Assembly: GCA_902784435.1 (NCBI GenBank)
Contig: CACZUR010000003.1
Location: 54,085-118,084, forward strand
From: an uncultured Bacteroidia bacterium
GTDB lineage: Bacteria; Bacteroidota; Bacteroidia; Bacteroidales; UBA932
Length of the DNA stretch: 64,000 bases
Direction of reading: 5' to 3'
The stretch's first letter is position 1, and each line of letters starts with the position of its first letter. Below are positions 52,750 through 60,831 of this stretch, piece after piece. The notes beneath the pieces are model-generated. The model was not told where the DNA came from and did no database searches. It worked only from the letters and a program-made list of their open reading frames with translations. The position numbers were made by a program, and so were the translations under genes.

Positions 52750-53928
52750 ATGGACTGGACTTTTTTTAAGGAACTGCTTAGCATCGATTCCACGACCGGC
52801 CGGGAGCGGGAAGTGGCTGAGTGGCTGCTGAAGGTACTGGAAGCCCCCTCGAAACAGGCTTTCGAGGTGGGCGACGGCACCTTGAACCTGCTGCTGTCCT
52901 GGGGCACGCCCCAGGTGGTATTTTGCACCCATATGGACACAGTTCCGCCGTATTTACCTCCGGTATTCGAGGGGGGTACGGTCAAGGGAAGGGGGGCAAA
53001 CGATGCCAAGGGGCAGCTGTTTGCCCTGTATACGGCCTGTAAGGAGCTGGAGGCCGAGGGATGCTCGGACTTCGGCCTGCTGCTGCTCTCCGGGGAGGAG
53101 ACTGGTTCCTGGGGGGCCAAGGCCTTTGCCAAGACAGACTTCCGGGCGCCGTTCCTCATTGTGGGGGAGCCCACGGAAAACAAGATGGTGAGCGCCTCCA
53201 AGGGCACTCTGTCTTACAACCTCACCTTTACCGGAGAGGCCTTCCATTCCGGTTATCCGCAGTACGGGGTAAGCGCCGTAGACCTGTTCAATCAGTTCTA
53301 TAACGCTCTCAAGACCAAGGATTTCGGCCTGGATCCGGAACTGGGGGAAACCACCTGGAACGTGGGCCTTCTGCATAGCGACAATCCGCAGAACATCCTG
53401 TCGCCGGAACTCACCTGCCGGCTGTATTTCCGCACCACCTTCCGCTCCCACCAGGCGGTGCAGGACTGGATGCAGCAGATGGCCGGTCAAGCCGGCCATG
53501 ACGCCTGCGGCCCCGCCGTTGCCGGCCATGACGCCTGCGGCCCCGTCGTTGCTGGCCATGACGCCTGCGGCCCCGCCGTTGCCGGCCATGACGCCTGCGG
53601 CCCCGTCGTTGCCGGCCATGACGCCCTGGGGCCAGCCCCCGTCACGCCCGGCTTGACCGGGCGTCTGTCCGTTACCCGCAACGGTTCCGGCGACGCTCCG
53701 GCGCACTATGTGACCCTTCCCGGCTTGCCATCGGCCCCGGTATCGTTCGGGAGCGACGCGCCGCACCTGTCCAACTTCGGCCACAAAATCATCTGCGGGC
53801 CCGGAAGCATCCGCACGGCGCACCGCAGCGACGAGCACATCCTCGTGAGCGACCTGGAAACCGCCGTCCGGCAGTACAAGCAGATGTACCACGCTTTGCT
53901 GCCTGGCGCGCAACCCATTGAACCATAG
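52750..53928 (+). CDS. dapE: M20-family deacylase, probable succinyl-DAP desuccinylase
   Basis: 392 residues from MDWTFFKELL (52750); the longer frame upstream is repeat-derived. Zn-hydrolase motifs: CTH61MD63TVPPY, GRGAND85AKGQ, SGE116E117TGS, and a late H near IRTAHRSDEH. The dimerisation/lid domain (about 165-310) carries an insertion of about 60 residues (about 244-305) made of a ten-residue repeat AGHDACGPxV. Family members also include ArgE and LysK-type deacylases; the dap neighbourhood favours desuccinylation of N-succinyl-LL-DAP. Confidence 0.82.
   Translation: MDWTFFKELLSIDSTTGREREVAEWLLKVLEAPSKQAFEVGDGTLNLLLSWGTPQVVFCTHMDTVPPYLPPVFEGGTVKGRGANDAKGQLFALYTACKELEAEGCSDFGLLLLSGEETGSWGAKAFAKTDFRAPFLIVGEPTENKMVSASKGTLSYNLTFTGEAFHSGYPQYGVSAVDLFNQFYNALKTKDFGLDPELGETTWNVGLLHSDNPQNILSPELTCRLYFRTTFRSHQAVQDWMQQMAGQAGHDACGPAVAGHDACGPVVAGHDACGPAVAGHDACGPVVAGHDALGPAPVTPGLTGRLSVTRNGSGDAPAHYVTLPGLPSAPVSFGSDAPHLSNFGHKIICGPGSIRTAHRSDEHILVSDLETAVRQYKQMYHALLPGAQPIEP
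53479..53666. repeat. 30-bp minisatellite within a palindromic insert in dapE
   Basis: Begins with a GAT-GGCCGG-TCAAG-CCGGCC-ATGAC element at 53479, then units of 30 bp at 53491, 53521, 53551 and 53581 and a partial one at 53611, alternating CCCCGCCGTT and CCCCGTCGTT ends, and closes with GTCAC-GCCCGG-CTTGA-CCGGGC-GTC (53641-53665). All in frame. Confidence 0.85.
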
Positions 53929-53942
53929 GGACTTATACAAAA

Positions 53943-53968
53943 TCCGGTGCACAAAAAATTGCACCGGA
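53943..53968. repeat. Hairpin element E6 upstream of dapB
   Basis: Arms TCCGGTGCA / TGCACCGGA, loop CAAAAAAT, 43 nt before the dapB ATG and 14 nt after the dapE stop. Same arms as E1. Confidence 0.68.
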
Positions 53969-54011
53969 GATTTCATAAATCATTAACAGACAAACAGTTA
54001 CAGGGCAGGCT

Positions 54012-54674
54012 ATGATCCAGGTAATTATCAGTGGCTACGGCAAGATGGGCCACATGGTGGAAAAAGAGCTCCAAAACCGGGGCATCACGCTGGTGGCGGC
54101 CAGCGAGGACATCACGGCCACGGATCCGGCGGTGGCGGCGGAGTGCGTCTGCATCGATTTTACCACGCCGGATGCCTTCCGCGCCAATTATCCGTTCATC
54201 GCACGGCATTTCAAGGCGGCGGTTATCGGCACTACCGGGTGGAACGACATCCGGGCCGATGTGATAAAGGCCTTCGACGAGGCCGATACCCCCATGGTCT
54301 ATGCCTCCAACTTCTCGCTGGGCGTGAACGCGCTGTTCAAGGCCATCCAGAAGGCGTCGGAGCTGCTCAGAGGCGCCGGTTACACGCCCGCCATCGAGGA
54401 AATCCACCACATCCACAAGCTGGATGCGCCCTCGGGCACGGCCAAGTCCATGGCCAGCCTGGTGGAACAGTGCCTGGGCGAAAAGCCGGAGATCACCTCT
54501 GTCCGGGAGGGCGAAGTGCCCGGTATCCATACACTTACGCTGAAATCGGCCTGTGACCAGCTGACGCTGCGGCACGAAGCCTTCTCCCGCGAGGGCTTCG
54601 CCAAAGGCGCCGTGGTGGCCGCCCTGCTGACCGAAGGCCTGAAGGGCTGTCACGAATTCATCGACCTGCTTTAA
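54012..54674 (+). CDS. dapB: 4-hydroxy-tetrahydrodipicolinate reductase
   Basis: 220 residues, shorter than E. coli DapB (273) as in the compact Bacteroidetes form. NAD(P) motif ISGYGKMGHMVE, TTGW, SNFSLGVNALF, the signature EEIHHIHKLDAPSGTAKSMA (catalytic His and Lys) and VREGEVPGIHTLTL. Product is tetrahydrodipicolinate, used by DapD. Last gene of the dapA-to-dapB run. Confidence 0.95.
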   Translation: MIQVIISGYGKMGHMVEKELQNRGITLVAASEDITATDPAVAAECVCIDFTTPDAFRANYPFIARHFKAAVIGTTGWNDIRADVIKAFDEADTPMVYASNFSLGVNALFKAIQKASELLRGAGYTPAIEEIHHIHKLDAPSGTAKSMASLVEQCLGEKPEITSVREGEVPGIHTLTLKSACDQLTLRHEAFSREGFAKGAVVAALLTEGLKGCHEFIDLL

Positions 54675-54730
54675 ATCCTACCCTATGAAACGCATCCTCC
54701 GGGGGCAATTGGGATTCTGTCAAGTTTTTG

Positions 54731-54738
54731 TATCTTTG
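54731..54738 (+). promoter_or_regulatory. -7 box for thrA, 8 nt before ATG
   Basis: TATCTTTG, CGGGGAAT, ATG at 54747. Confidence 0.6.
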
Positions 54739-54746
54739 CGGGGAAT

Positions 54747-56816
54747 ATGTACAGCGTCCTGAAATTCGGCGGGTCGTCCGTTGCGTCCGCCACCAACATA
54801 TCCCGCGTGCTGGACATCGTAGAAAAAGAAGCCGCGAAGGGCCGGGTAATCCTGGTGAGCAGCGCCATCAGCGGCTGCACGGACGCCTTGCTCAGCGGAG
54901 ACCGGGAACAGTTCCGGGACATGGAACGGCGGCACGGGGACATTGTGAAGCGGCTGTTCACCGGAGCGGACCGCGAGGCCCTGCAGAACCGCCTGGACGC
55001 CCTTTTCCTGCAAATGCGTGAGGCCCCTGCCGCAGAGCAGGTGACCTACGGAGAAATCTTTTCCACCACCATCCTGGCCGCCAAACTGGCCACCGAGGGG
55101 TACAAGACCGAATGGCTGGACTCCCGGGAACTGGTGGTAAAGGGCGATGAACCGCTTACTTACCGTCGTATCCGGGAGGCTCTCCAGGCTTCCCGGGCCG
55201 ATGTTTTCGTGGCCCCCGGCTTCATCTGCCGGAATGCCGCCGGCGGGGTGGATACTCTGGGCCGGGGCGGTTCCGACTACAGTGCCGCCCTGTATGCGGC
55301 GGCCGTGAAGGCCCGAAGCCTCCAGATCTGGACCGACGTCCCCGGCATCATGACGGCCAATCCCCGGCAGGTCCCGGCCGCCCGTACCATTCCCCGGATG
55401 TCCTACGAAGCGGCGCTGGATATGGCCAGCCACGGCGCCAAGGTGCTGTATGCACCTACCGTGGCGCCCGCCATGGCCGCCGGCATCGACATAGAAATCC
55501 GCAACACCTTTGCGCCGGAGGGCAAATGCACCCTCATCGGCAACTGCCCGGATGCCAGCCGTTGGATCGGGGTGGCGTCGGAAGGGAACGTCATCCGCCT
55601 GGTGGGGGCCCGGCTGCCCGGCATCGGCGGAGAGGACGCCCGGGAAACGGCCGGAAACGCTCTCCGGGAAGCGGGTATCGCCGCCCTGGGCATGACGGCC
55701 GACGGCCCCAGCCTGGATATCGAGGTGAAACCAGCCGTGCTGGACCAGGCGCTCCGGGCCCTGCACAGGGTGTTCTTCCAGGAGATGCCCGTAACGGAAG
55801 TGAACCTGTTCGTGGCCGGCGACGGCGCCGTGTCCCGGGCCCTGCAGCAGATGGTGCGGGAGAGCGCCCAGGCCGTGCGCGAACGCACCGGCAAGCAGCT
55901 GCGCATCGTGGGGCTGGCGAACAGCCGGGAATACGGAACAGACCTGGGCGGGAATCCTGTCATCGGCAAGAAAGGAGACTATATCCAGGCGGTGCTGGAA
56001 ACGGCGCCCAAGGGCTCGCTCTTCGTTGACGCCACCGACAGTGAAACCTTGTATCTGCGTTATCCGGAGCTGCTGCAGGCGGGTATCGGCATCGTCTCTT
56101 CCAACCGGCGCTCCTTTGCCGGCAGTTATGCCGATTTCGCCGCCATCCACCTCTGTGCCCGCGAAAACGGCGTTCCGCTGCGCTACGAAACCACGGTAGG
56201 GGCCGCCCTGCCCATCCTGGAGTCCATCGCCCGCGGGGCCAACAGCTGCGACGAAGTGCTTTCCATCGAGGCCGTGGTGTCCTGCACCCTGAACCAGATC
56301 CTGAGCGGTTATCGACCCGGCGGCGCGTCCTTCGCCTCGCTGGTGCGCCGGGCTCAGGAAAGCGGCCTTACAGAGCCGGACCCGCGCCTGGACTTGGGTG
56401 GCCGCGACGCCCTCCGGAAACTGCTCATCCTCGCCCGCGAGGCCGGCATTCCGTTGGAAGAGAGCGATGTGAAAGTGCGTCCCATTGTGCCCGAAACCCT
56501 GTTGCAGGGGAGCCTGCCCCAGTTCTACGAAGGGCTGGAGGCCTATGAATCCCAGTGGGCCAGCGAGGCCCTGGAGGCAGAACGGCAGGGCTTCCGCCGC
56601 CGTTTCGTGGCCTCCCTGGAAAAGACAGAAGGGGGCTATGTGGCGGGTATCGGCCTCAAGAACGTGCCGCCCGTGCATCCTGCCTACTACCTGCGCGGCA
56701 CGGAAAACGCCATCATCGTACGCAGCGCCTTTCACCCGTATCCCCTGGTGATCCAAGGCCCCGGCGAAGGCGCCCGCGAGGCCGCCTCCAGCATCTTGAA
56801 CGACATCCTGCGCTAG
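54747..56816 (+). CDS. thrA: Bifunctional aspartate kinase/homoserine dehydrogenase, short form
   Basis: 689 residues, against about 810-820 for typical ThrA. Kinase domain about 1-275 (VLKFGGSSVASATNI, GFICRNAAGGVDTLGRGGSDYSA). A single ACT-like segment about 285-345 (NVIRLVGARLPGIGGEDARETAGNALREAGI). Homoserine dehydrogenase from about 347 (VNLFVAGDGAVSRAL, VGLANSREYG, RYETTVGAALPIL, GTLNQIL-like CTLNQILSGY). The kinase-dehydrogenase linker is roughly 110 residues shorter than usual, which looks like loss of one ACT domain and may change feedback control. Own promoter. Confidence 0.93.
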   Translation: MYSVLKFGGSSVASATNISRVLDIVEKEAAKGRVILVSSAISGCTDALLSGDREQFRDMERRHGDIVKRLFTGADREALQNRLDALFLQMREAPAAEQVTYGEIFSTTILAAKLATEGYKTEWLDSRELVVKGDEPLTYRRIREALQASRADVFVAPGFICRNAAGGVDTLGRGGSDYSAALYAAAVKARSLQIWTDVPGIMTANPRQVPAARTIPRMSYEAALDMASHGAKVLYAPTVAPAMAAGIDIEIRNTFAPEGKCTLIGNCPDASRWIGVASEGNVIRLVGARLPGIGGEDARETAGNALREAGIAALGMTADGPSLDIEVKPAVLDQALRALHRVFFQEMPVTEVNLFVAGDGAVSRALQQMVRESAQAVRERTGKQLRIVGLANSREYGTDLGGNPVIGKKGDYIQAVLETAPKGSLFVDATDSETLYLRYPELLQAGIGIVSSNRRSFAGSYADFAAIHLCARENGVPLRYETTVGAALPILESIARGANSCDEVLSIEAVVSCTLNQILSGYRPGGASFASLVRRAQESGLTEPDPRLDLGGRDALRKLLILAREAGIPLEESDVKVRPIVPETLLQGSLPQFYEGLEAYESQWASEALEAERQGFRRRFVASLEKTEGGYVAGIGLKNVPPVHPAYYLRGTENAIIVRSAFHPYPLVIQGPGEGAREAASSILNDILR

Positions 56817-56875
56817 AATTGGTCCACCAGGCCGATGCCGGAACACCGGCCTTCCTCACCTCATCGGCAACTACC

Positions 56876-56977
56876 ACCCTATAACGCACTTTTGGGCGTT
56901 TTTCGCGTTACACGTCCCTTCGGCATGCACCCTATAACGCACTTTTGGGCGTTTTCCGCGTTACACGTCCCTTCGGC
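56876..56977. repeat. 53-bp tandem repeat with TAACGC/GCGTTA arms
   Basis: Copies start at 56876 and 56929, nearly identical, each holding TAACGC...GCGTTA, a potential hairpin, and ending CACGTCCCTTCGGC. The rest of the 56817-57085 gap holds only the dacA promoter. Confidence 0.7.
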
Positions 56978-57071
56978 GGCCGTCACAAGGCGTCACAGGG
57001 CTTCACGGGCACCCTGTGGCGCCGTGCGCTGCAGCCTGTAAGGCATTTTGGGATATGTCCGGAAAAAGTGT

Positions 57072-57079
57072 TAATTTTG
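57072..57079 (+). promoter_or_regulatory. -7 box for dacA, 6 nt before ATG
   Basis: TAATTTTG, CAAGCT, ATG at 57086. Confidence 0.6.
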
Positions 57080-57085
57080 CAAGCT

Positions 57086-57901
57086 ATGATGCCACTGGAA
57101 ACCATATTCAGTCTCTTGAACTTCGGCTGGGCAGACCTGCTGGATATCCTCATGGTGGCCGCGCTCATCTTTTTCCTGATCCGCGGCATCCGGGGAGACG
57201 GCACCGTGCTCAATATCGTGCTGGTGCTGGCGGTCCTGGTGGTGCTTCAGGCCATCGTCAGCGCCCTGAATATGCGCATGATGACCGTGCTGCTGAATAC
57301 CCTCCTGGATGTGGGTGTGCTGGCCATCATCATCCTGTTCCAACCGGAAATCCGGCACCTTCTGAACCGTTTTGCCGTGCAGTCGGGCATTACCCGGCGC
57401 ACCGGACAGCTGTTCAACCGTATTCTGGGCGTGAAAGAGGAAAAGATGGGCTCCCACAGCGCGGAGGAACTGGGGGAGGCCGTGCGGGCCATGTCGGCCG
57501 AAAAGACCGGCGCCCTCATCGTGCTCCAGCACAAGAGCTCCATGGAAGACTACATCAGCACTGGAGACCGCTTCGAGGCGGATATCAACCGGCGCCTGAT
57601 CATGAACATATTCTTCAAGAATTCTCCGCTGCACGACGGCGCCATGATCATCATCGGCGACCACATCGCCGCGGCCCGCTGTCAGCTGCCCATGACCAAC
57701 CGCACGGACATTCCGGCCCATTACGGGATGCGGCACCGGGCGGCCATCGGCGTCTCCGAAGACACGGATGCCGATGTACTGGTGGTGTCGGAAGAAACCG
57801 GGAATGTGAGCTTTGTGCGCGGCGGCGAAATCAAGACCGTCCAGGATATGAAGGAGCTCCGGCAGCTGCTCTCTTCGCTGATGACAGAGGAGGACAAGTA
57901 G
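57086..57901 (+). CDS. dacA: Diadenylate cyclase (CdaA type)
   Basis: 271 residues from MMPLETIF; a longer frame upstream reads through the 53-bp repeats and is rejected. Makes c-di-AMP from two ATP. Three N-terminal membrane helices (ADLLDILMVAALIFFLIRG and following), then the DAC domain with LHDGAMIIIGDHIAAARCQLP (DGA) and YGMRHRAAIGVSEDTDA (RHR). c-di-AMP commonly links to cell wall and K+ homeostasis. Four bases before mutS2. Confidence 0.95.
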   Translation: MMPLETIFSLLNFGWADLLDILMVAALIFFLIRGIRGDGTVLNIVLVLAVLVVLQAIVSALNMRMMTVLLNTLLDVGVLAIIILFQPEIRHLLNRFAVQSGITRRTGQLFNRILGVKEEKMGSHSAEELGEAVRAMSAEKTGALIVLQHKSSMEDYISTGDRFEADINRRLIMNIFFKNSPLHDGAMIIIGDHIAAARCQLPMTNRTDIPAHYGMRHRAAIGVSEDTDADVLVVSEETGNVSFVRGGEIKTVQDMKELRQLLSSLMTEEDK

Positions 57902-57905
57902 CAGG

Positions 57906-60416
57906 ATGGACACACGGCTGGAACAGAAACTGGGTTTTGACAAGGTGCGGGCGGCCATCCAGGCCCGGTGCTCCACGGACTACGCCTTTACCCGCGTGGC
58001 CGAGGAAGAGTTCTCTACCGATGCGGCCGAAATCCACCGGCGCCATCTGCTCTCGGACGAAATGCGCCTCATCCTCATGTTCGAGGAAAACTTCCCCACT
58101 TCTGGCTACATAGACGCCATCCCGTTCCTGGAGCCCATCGGCAAGAATGCCTCCATCGACCTGCTTTCGCTGGGCAAGCTGCGTACCCTGCTGGACACCC
58201 TGCGCAGGGCCCTGCACTTCTTCCACACGGTAAAAGAGGGCATCTATCCCAACCTGCAGCACCTGGCTTCCGGGGTGAATGCGCCCGCCGAGGTCCTGCA
58301 GCGCATAGACGGCATCCTGGACCGCCACGGGGAAATCAAAGACACGGCGTCGGACCAGCTGTATACCATCCGCCGCAGCATCAAGGAGAAAGAAATCAAC
58401 GTTTCCAAGCGGATGAACGCCATTTTGCGGCAGGCGCAGCAGGACGGCCTGGTAGAGGCCGATGCCAGCGTCTCCATCCGCGACGGCAAGATGCTCATTC
58501 CGGTGGCATCGGCCAAAAAACGCCAGTTCCAGGGCTTTATGTATGATGAAAGCGCCACCGGAAAGACCGCTTTCATGGAACCGGCCGAGATTGTGGCGCT
58601 GCAGAACGAAATCCAGGAACTGTACTTTGCCCAGACGCGGGAGATTGCCCGCATCCTGTACGAGTTTGCCGAATTCCTCCGCCCCTTTGTCCCGGAACTC
58701 ATCGCCGGGGCCACATTCGTGGGCGAACTGGACTTCAACATGGCCAAGGCGCATGTGGCGCTGGACTATATCGCCGGCATGCCGGTGGTGAGCACGGACG
58801 GCTCCCTGCGCCTTCGCAAGGCCCGCCATCCGCTGCTGGAGAAGAGCCTGCGGAAGGAAAAGAAAGCCATCGTACCCCTGACGGTCACCCTGACGCCGGA
58901 AAAGCGCATCCTCCTGATTTCCGGCCCCAACGCCGGCGGCAAGAGCGTGTGCCTGAAGACGGTGGGGCTGCTGCAGTACATGTTCCAGTGGGGTATGCTC
59001 ATCCCTACGTCGGAAACCTCGGAACTGCCTGTGTTTGATAGGATTATGGTGTCTATCGGGGACGATCAGTCCCTGGAGAACGACCTCTCTACTTATAGCT
59101 CCTTCCTCTCCGACATGAAGGCCATGCTGTCGGTGGCCGATGACAAGACGCTGGTCCTGATTGACGAATTCGGCTCGGGCACGGAGCCCGCGGCCGGCGG
59201 CGCCATTGCCGAAGCCATCCTGCACGAACTGGACAGCCGCGGCGCCTATGGGGTCATCACCACCCACTACACCAACTTGAAACTCTACGCTTCGTCGGCC
59301 GATACCGGCGTAGTGAACGGCGCCATGCAGTTCGACGCCGCCACCGTCACCCCGCTGTTCCGCCTGGAAGAAGGCCTGCCGGGCTCTTCCTTCGCCTTCG
59401 AGCTGGCGCGGAAGATGGGCCTGCCGGAACCCATCGTCCACGATGCGGAAGAGCGCGCCGGGGAACAGTTCGTGGGCATCGAGCGCAACCTCCGGAAGAT
59501 TGCCAAAAGCCGCCGGCAGCTGGACGAGAAACTCACGCGCATCCGGGCCACCGACAAAACCCTGGAAGGTCTGACGGACCGCTACGAGAAAGAACTGGAA
59601 GAGATCAAGGAACTGCGTCGGCGGGTGTTGGACGAGGCCAGGGCCGAAGCCGAAAAGATTGTCCGCGAGGCCAACCGGCAGGTGGAGAACACCATCCGTA
59701 CCATCCGCGAGTCCCAGGCCGGCAAGGAGCAGACGCAGGAAGCCCGCTCCCAGTTGCAGGGGTTCCTGGGCGCCCTGGCCGACAGCCGCGGCCGCCGCGA
59801 CGCCTACATCGACAAGAAGCTGCAGGGCGTGAAGGAGCACAAGGAACGGGAAAAGGCCCGCCGCCGCAAACGGGCCGACGGGGAAACCCTCCAGCAGATG
59901 GAGCAGGAAGAGGCCGAAGCCCGGAAGCTGGCCGCCTTCCGCAGCGCACCCCTGAAAGTGGGCGAAAAAGTGCGCATCAAAGACGGCGGCATGGTGGGCG
60001 AAGTGTCCAAAGTGAGCACCAAGGCCGTGACGGTGGTCGTGGGGAATATCACCACAAAACTGCCCTTGGACCGCGTAGAACGCATTACGGCCAACGAATT
60101 CAAAGCCATTGCCAAGGCGCCGGACACGCGGCCGCGGCAGGTATACGATTCGGCCATGACCGAGCGCAAAGCCCGTTTCAAGATGGAACTGGATGTGCGG
60201 GGAGAGCGGGTGACCGATGCTTTGGAAATTGTGATGCGATATATTGACGATGCCATCATGCTCGGCGTTCCTTCGGTCCGAATTTTGCACGGAAAAGGGA
60301 CGGGCGCCCTCCGGGAGGAAATCCAGAAATACGTGCGGACGGTGCCCGGTGTCACCAGCGTCGCGGACGAACATATCCAGTTTGGGGGTTCGGGCGTAAC
60401 GGTAGTGAAATTTTGA
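57906..60416 (+). CDS. mutS2: Endonuclease MutS2
   Basis: 836 residues. MutS-like clamp/lever (1-310), ATPase domain with ISGPNAGGKSVCLKT Walker A and VLIDEFGSGTEP Walker B, HTTHY-like ITTHYTNLKLY, a coiled coil (about 520-640), and a C-terminal Smr domain (LDVRGERVTDALEIV, RILHGKGTGALREEI). MutS2 suppresses recombination and rescues collided ribosomes. Probably co-transcribed with dacA. Confidence 0.96.
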   Translation: MDTRLEQKLGFDKVRAAIQARCSTDYAFTRVAEEEFSTDAAEIHRRHLLSDEMRLILMFEENFPTSGYIDAIPFLEPIGKNASIDLLSLGKLRTLLDTLRRALHFFHTVKEGIYPNLQHLASGVNAPAEVLQRIDGILDRHGEIKDTASDQLYTIRRSIKEKEINVSKRMNAILRQAQQDGLVEADASVSIRDGKMLIPVASAKKRQFQGFMYDESATGKTAFMEPAEIVALQNEIQELYFAQTREIARILYEFAEFLRPFVPELIAGATFVGELDFNMAKAHVALDYIAGMPVVSTDGSLRLRKARHPLLEKSLRKEKKAIVPLTVTLTPEKRILLISGPNAGGKSVCLKTVGLLQYMFQWGMLIPTSETSELPVFDRIMVSIGDDQSLENDLSTYSSFLSDMKAMLSVADDKTLVLIDEFGSGTEPAAGGAIAEAILHELDSRGAYGVITTHYTNLKLYASSADTGVVNGAMQFDAATVTPLFRLEEGLPGSSFAFELARKMGLPEPIVHDAEERAGEQFVGIERNLRKIAKSRRQLDEKLTRIRATDKTLEGLTDRYEKELEEIKELRRRVLDEARAEAEKIVREANRQVENTIRTIRESQAGKEQTQEARSQLQGFLGALADSRGRRDAYIDKKLQGVKEHKEREKARRRKRADGETLQQMEQEEAEARKLAAFRSAPLKVGEKVRIKDGGMVGEVSKVSTKAVTVVVGNITTKLPLDRVERITANEFKAIAKAPDTRPRQVYDSAMTERKARFKMELDVRGERVTDALEIVMRYIDDAIMLGVPSVRILHGKGTGALREEIQKYVRTVPGVTSVADEHIQFGGSGVTVVKF

Positions 60417-60432
60417 CTAAAACCTAAAACCA

Positions 60433-60807
60433 ATGAACGTATTGTCTACCAGCAAGATGGGAGCAATCGGGGAAGAAATGGCGTGTGACTTCCTGCTCTC
60501 CTGCGGCCACCAGATCCTGGACCGCAACTGGCGTGCTGGCCACCTGGAGCTGGACATTGTCACGGAAGCCCCGGACGGGGTTCATTTCGTAGAGGTGAAA
60601 GCCCGTACGGCTCCCACCCCCGCCACCATCCAGGACCAGGTAAGCACCCTGAAGCAAAAGCGTATCAGCGCCGCCGCCATCCAGTACCTGAAAAAAAAGA
60701 AGCTCGCAGGCCAGGAAATTTTCTTCGACATCGTTTCCGTCCTCTTCGACGGGCCCCAGACCGTGGTACGCTACATTCCGCAGGCCTGGATTCCCATGTA
60801 CGTATAA
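60433..60807 (+). CDS. yraN: YraN/UPF0102 nuclease-fold protein
   Basis: 124 residues, normal length. GAIGEEMACDFLLSCGHQILDRNWRAGHLELDIVTEAPDGVHFVEVKAR holds the restriction-nuclease-fold motif E...(D/E)xD...ExK (here E-L-D-I and EVK). Role uncertain; sits between mutS2 and the degenerate guanylyltransferase. Confidence 0.9.
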   Translation: MNVLSTSKMGAIGEEMACDFLLSCGHQILDRNWRAGHLELDIVTEAPDGVHFVEVKARTAPTPATIQDQVSTLKQKRISAAAIQYLKKKKLAGQEIFFDIVSVLFDGPQTVVRYIPQAWIPMYV

Positions 60808-60831
60808 CCAAGATAACCGTTATAAACTTTA

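Noticed and set aside
52750-53928. Acetylornithine deacetylase (ArgE)
   Set aside because: Same M20 family, so not excluded by motifs, but no arginine genes are nearby and six dap genes are.
56945-57085. Upstream extension of dacA
   Set aside because: It translates the 53-bp repeat; the promoter box and the membrane helices support the start at 57086.
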